From Candidatus Rifleibacteriota bacterium (GTDB taxonomy: Bacteria; UBP17; UBA6191; JACPRK01): DNA of 6,589 nt. Where the stretch lies: NCBI GenBank assembly GCA_016213865.1, contig JACQZL010000045.1:10386-16974 (forward strand). The letters are read 5' to 3'. The translations under genes and the position numbers were made by a program. Below the pieces are notes generated by a model. It saw only the letters and a list, made by a program, of their open reading frames with translations, made no database searches and was not told the origin of the DNA. How positions within the stretch are numbered: position 1 is the stretch's first letter; every line of letters begins with the position of its first letter. This document shows positions 6,172-6,589 of the stretch, piece by piece.

Positions 6172-6589
6172 TCAGGACATCCGGTTGGCCACCGAGCGGG
6201 CCAGCTTCTCCTTGTACTCGGCGATGAGGGCGTCCTGCTCGAAGGCCGGGAAGCGGCCCTGATGGAACTCGTGCTCGATGACCGGATCGAGCAGACCCTT
6301 GGCGTGGAATTCGGCGAACGCCTCGTCCAGGTGCGAGAGGTGCTTGGCGACGAACTCGTTGAAGCGGTCTTCCTCGAAGTACTCCTTGGCCAGCTTCAGG
6401 GCGCTCCGGAAGGCCTCGTCGGGGCCGCCCTCGAAGCGGGTCTGCAGGAATTCGGCCTGGTTGAGGTCGAATCGCATCTTCCGCTCGGTCACCGTGCAGA
6501 AGACCGTCCACTTGACCAGGGCCTTGATGACCCAGGGGAAGTGGACGTGCAGGGACGAGATGGCCGAGTCGGGACAGGCGTTGGCGTAG
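6172..6589 (-). CDS. Unrecognised protein, C-terminal 138 residues; start lies beyond the right edge
   Basis: The minus-strand frame ending with TGA at 6172-6174 stays open to the right edge. A GTG at 6490-6492 could start a 106-residue protein, but 32 more in-frame residues upstream (including SSLHVHFPWVIKALVKW) look equally protein-like, so the gene probably begins outside the window. Codons mostly end in C or G, as in the other genes. The visible part begins with a short hydrophobic/aromatic stretch, then becomes rich in charged residues and probably mostly helical, with no signal peptide, cofactor motif or clustered cysteines. I do not recognise the family. It converges on the hydrogenase operon and is separated from it by the terminator and the palindromic repeat, so no functional link is implied. 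Confidence 0.65.
   Translation of the reverse strand, partial: YANACPDSAISSLHVHFPWVIKALVKWTVFCTVTERKMRFDLNQAEFLQTRFEGGPDEAFRSALKLAKEYFEEDRFNEFVAKHLSHLDEAFAEFHAKGLLDPVIEHEFHQGRFPAFEQDALIAEYKEKLARSVANRMS

Noticed and set aside
6087..6227. Small plus-strand frame starting inside the palindrome loop
   Set aside because: Its translation (FSVSPCLCVSV) is simply the CACAGAGA repeat read on the other strand, and it then runs antisense into the right-edge gene.

Overview
This GC-rich bacterial window (dense coding, C/G-ending codons, strong Shine-Dalgarno sites) is centred on a complete four-gene operon for a cytoplasmic group 3b [NiFe] hydrogenase. This is the NAD(P)-linked bidirectional 'sulfhydrogenase' type, in the order beta-gamma-delta-alpha. 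The source looks like an anaerobic or facultatively anaerobic environmental bacterium. Acidobacteriota, Myxococcota or a neighbouring phylum would fit the base composition and gene content, but the sequence alone does not settle the phylum.

Left third (1-1626, minus strand): a gene for an exported protein with a HipA/Fam20C/PI4-kinase-like catalytic signature (1626 to 568) is followed after 66 bp by the N-terminal part of a DASS/SLC13-family anion symporter (501 to 10). The transporter frame is stopped by an amber codon just where a fourth membrane segment ends. The frame stays open past that codon to the window edge, so this looks like a nonsense-disrupted gene or a base-call error.

Control region (1627-1920): the kinase gene and the hydrogenase operon diverge from a 294-bp spacer. 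It holds a good match to a sigma-54 (-24/-12) promoter facing the hydrogenase genes and, further downstream, a perfect 18-bp palindrome that looks like a dimeric-regulator operator.

Hydrogenase operon (1921-5905, plus strand): hydB (iron-sulfur electron transfer), hydG (FAD/NAD(P)-binding with a 2Fe-2S site), hydD (small subunit with 12 clustered cysteines) and hydA (NiFe catalytic subunit). The hydB/hydG and hydD/hydA pairs overlap by ATGA, and hydG/hydD are 9 bp apart. Electrons would pass between H2 at the NiFe site in HydA, the clusters of HydD and HydB, and the flavin/NAD(P) site in HydG. HydA ends exactly at the last histidine of its C-terminal nickel-binding motif, so it lacks the tail that a maturation protease normally removes. 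No hyp maturation genes are present. A strong intrinsic terminator follows at 5930-5962.

Right end (5963-6589): a spacer carries an 89-bp imperfect palindrome built of CACAGAGA-like repeats. It is followed by the C-terminal 138 residues of an unrecognised minus-strand protein that starts beyond the window.
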